Source: an uncultured Bacteroidota bacterium (GTDB lineage: Bacteria > Bacteroidota > Bacteroidia > Bacteroidales > SZUA-534). Taken from it: DNA of 64,000 nt. The stretch covers positions 106,402 through 170,401 of the forward strand of contig CAMKOM010000001.1 of the NCBI GenBank assembly GCA_946414435.1, given 5' to 3'. The notes under the pieces are model-generated. The model did no database searches. It saw only the letters and a program-made list of their open reading frames with translations, and was not told the origin of the DNA. Below, piece after piece: positions 63,815-64,000 of the stretch (its first letter is position 1; each line of letters opens with the position of its first letter). Position numbers and translations under genes: made by a program.

Positions 63815-64000
63815 TTATTTCCGCTGACTCTTCGGAAAGAGCTTTTTGAATCCTGTGAGCAGGTGCGGCAGCTTGCCGTCGGCCACTATCACCGTGACGG
63901 CCAAAATAATTAGAATCAAACCGATAGCTTCACGACAAGTGAGCTGTTCGCCAAAGACGGTGATTCCGAAAAAAACAGCGGTGGCGGGTTCGAGCGCGCC
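63815..64000 (-). CDS. EamA-family transporter, C-terminal 61 residues
   Basis: The frame enters from the right edge and ends at 63815. It reads GALEPATAVFFGITVFGEQLT, then a final membrane helix (GLILIILAVTVIVADG) and a basic tail (FKKLFPKSQRK). The EP.TAV..G...FGE.L pattern is the last repeat of EamA (DMT) metabolite exporters. The start is outside the window and the substrate is unknown. Confidence 0.8.
   Translation of the reverse strand, partial: GALEPATAVFFGITVFGEQLTCREAIGLILIILAVTVIVADGKLPHLLTGFKKLFPKSQRK

Noticed and set aside
63000-63827. 275-codon plus-strand frame opposite nadA
   Set aside because: Antisense shadow of nadA with no domain evidence; it also runs through the nadA promoter.

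Overview
The window is chromosomal DNA of a member of the Bacteroidales (phylum Bacteroidota). The evidence is a giant surface protein ending in a type IX secretion (T9SS) sorting domain, Bacteroidota-type TAnnTTTG promoter boxes, a DAHP synthase fused to a C-terminal chorismate mutase, a glycine-lipid (GlsA/GlsB-like) acyltransferase pair, and intergenic spacers made of recurring simple 'words'. I cannot assign a genus. I saw no rRNA, tRNA, CRISPR array or insertion sequence.

Layout. (1) 1-4.75 kb, minus strand: an AT-rich accessory island. Three homologous ~170-residue proteins are each followed by a different partner: two uracil-DNA-glycosylase-fold-like proteins and one unknown acidic protein. 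Three promoters in the island, and the promoter of a WYL-domain regulator at 5.4-6.4 kb, carry the same 19-bp inverted repeat exactly 9 bp from the -7 box. The same intergenic block (terminator, operator, promoter) recurs three times. This is my best candidate for an undescribed, possibly defence-related, system. (2) 4.86-11.5 kb, minus strand: a DEDDh exonuclease, the WYL regulator, LigA with a clamp-binding-like C-terminus, and a hybrid sensor protein whose kinase ATP site looks degenerate. (3) 11.6-22.5 kb: an envelope cluster with a membrane acyltransferase, a GH16-type lipoprotein and three LtaS/sulfatase-family membrane proteins. Four of these five share a similar C-terminal domain. (4) 22.7-30 kb: glycosyltransferase, xseB, a lipid A-type acyltransferase, malQ, trxB and a LysM/M23 peptidase. 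(5) 30.2-37.9 kb: an AT-rich surface-polysaccharide locus (flippase, flavoprotein, membrane protein, ATP-grasp protein, two tandem GT4 enzymes), followed by the 1,860-residue T9SS adhesin-like protein. (6) 43.7-47.9 kb: a deacetylase-like protein and GT4 pair, an amidohydrolase and a CAP-domain protein. (7) 47.9-57.4 kb, minus strand: chorismate, phenylalanine and tyrosine synthesis (pheA, tyrA, DAHP synthase-mutase, aroB, aroD, aroA, thioesterase, aroC) plus a NYN RNase-like gene. Its head is a textbook attenuator whose 18-residue leader peptide is packed with Tyr and Phe. (8) 57.5-64 kb, minus strand: cysD-cysN-cysH running into glsA-glsB, then nadA and the end of an EamA transporter.

The gene sets are coherent. 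The aro block makes chorismate-derived aromatic amino acids under charged-tRNA control. The cys block reduces sulfate and is transcriptionally continuous with amino-acyl lipid synthesis. The two envelope regions build and decorate surface glycans. The first 4.7 kb and about 30.7-38 kb are visibly AT-richer than the rest and look laterally acquired.
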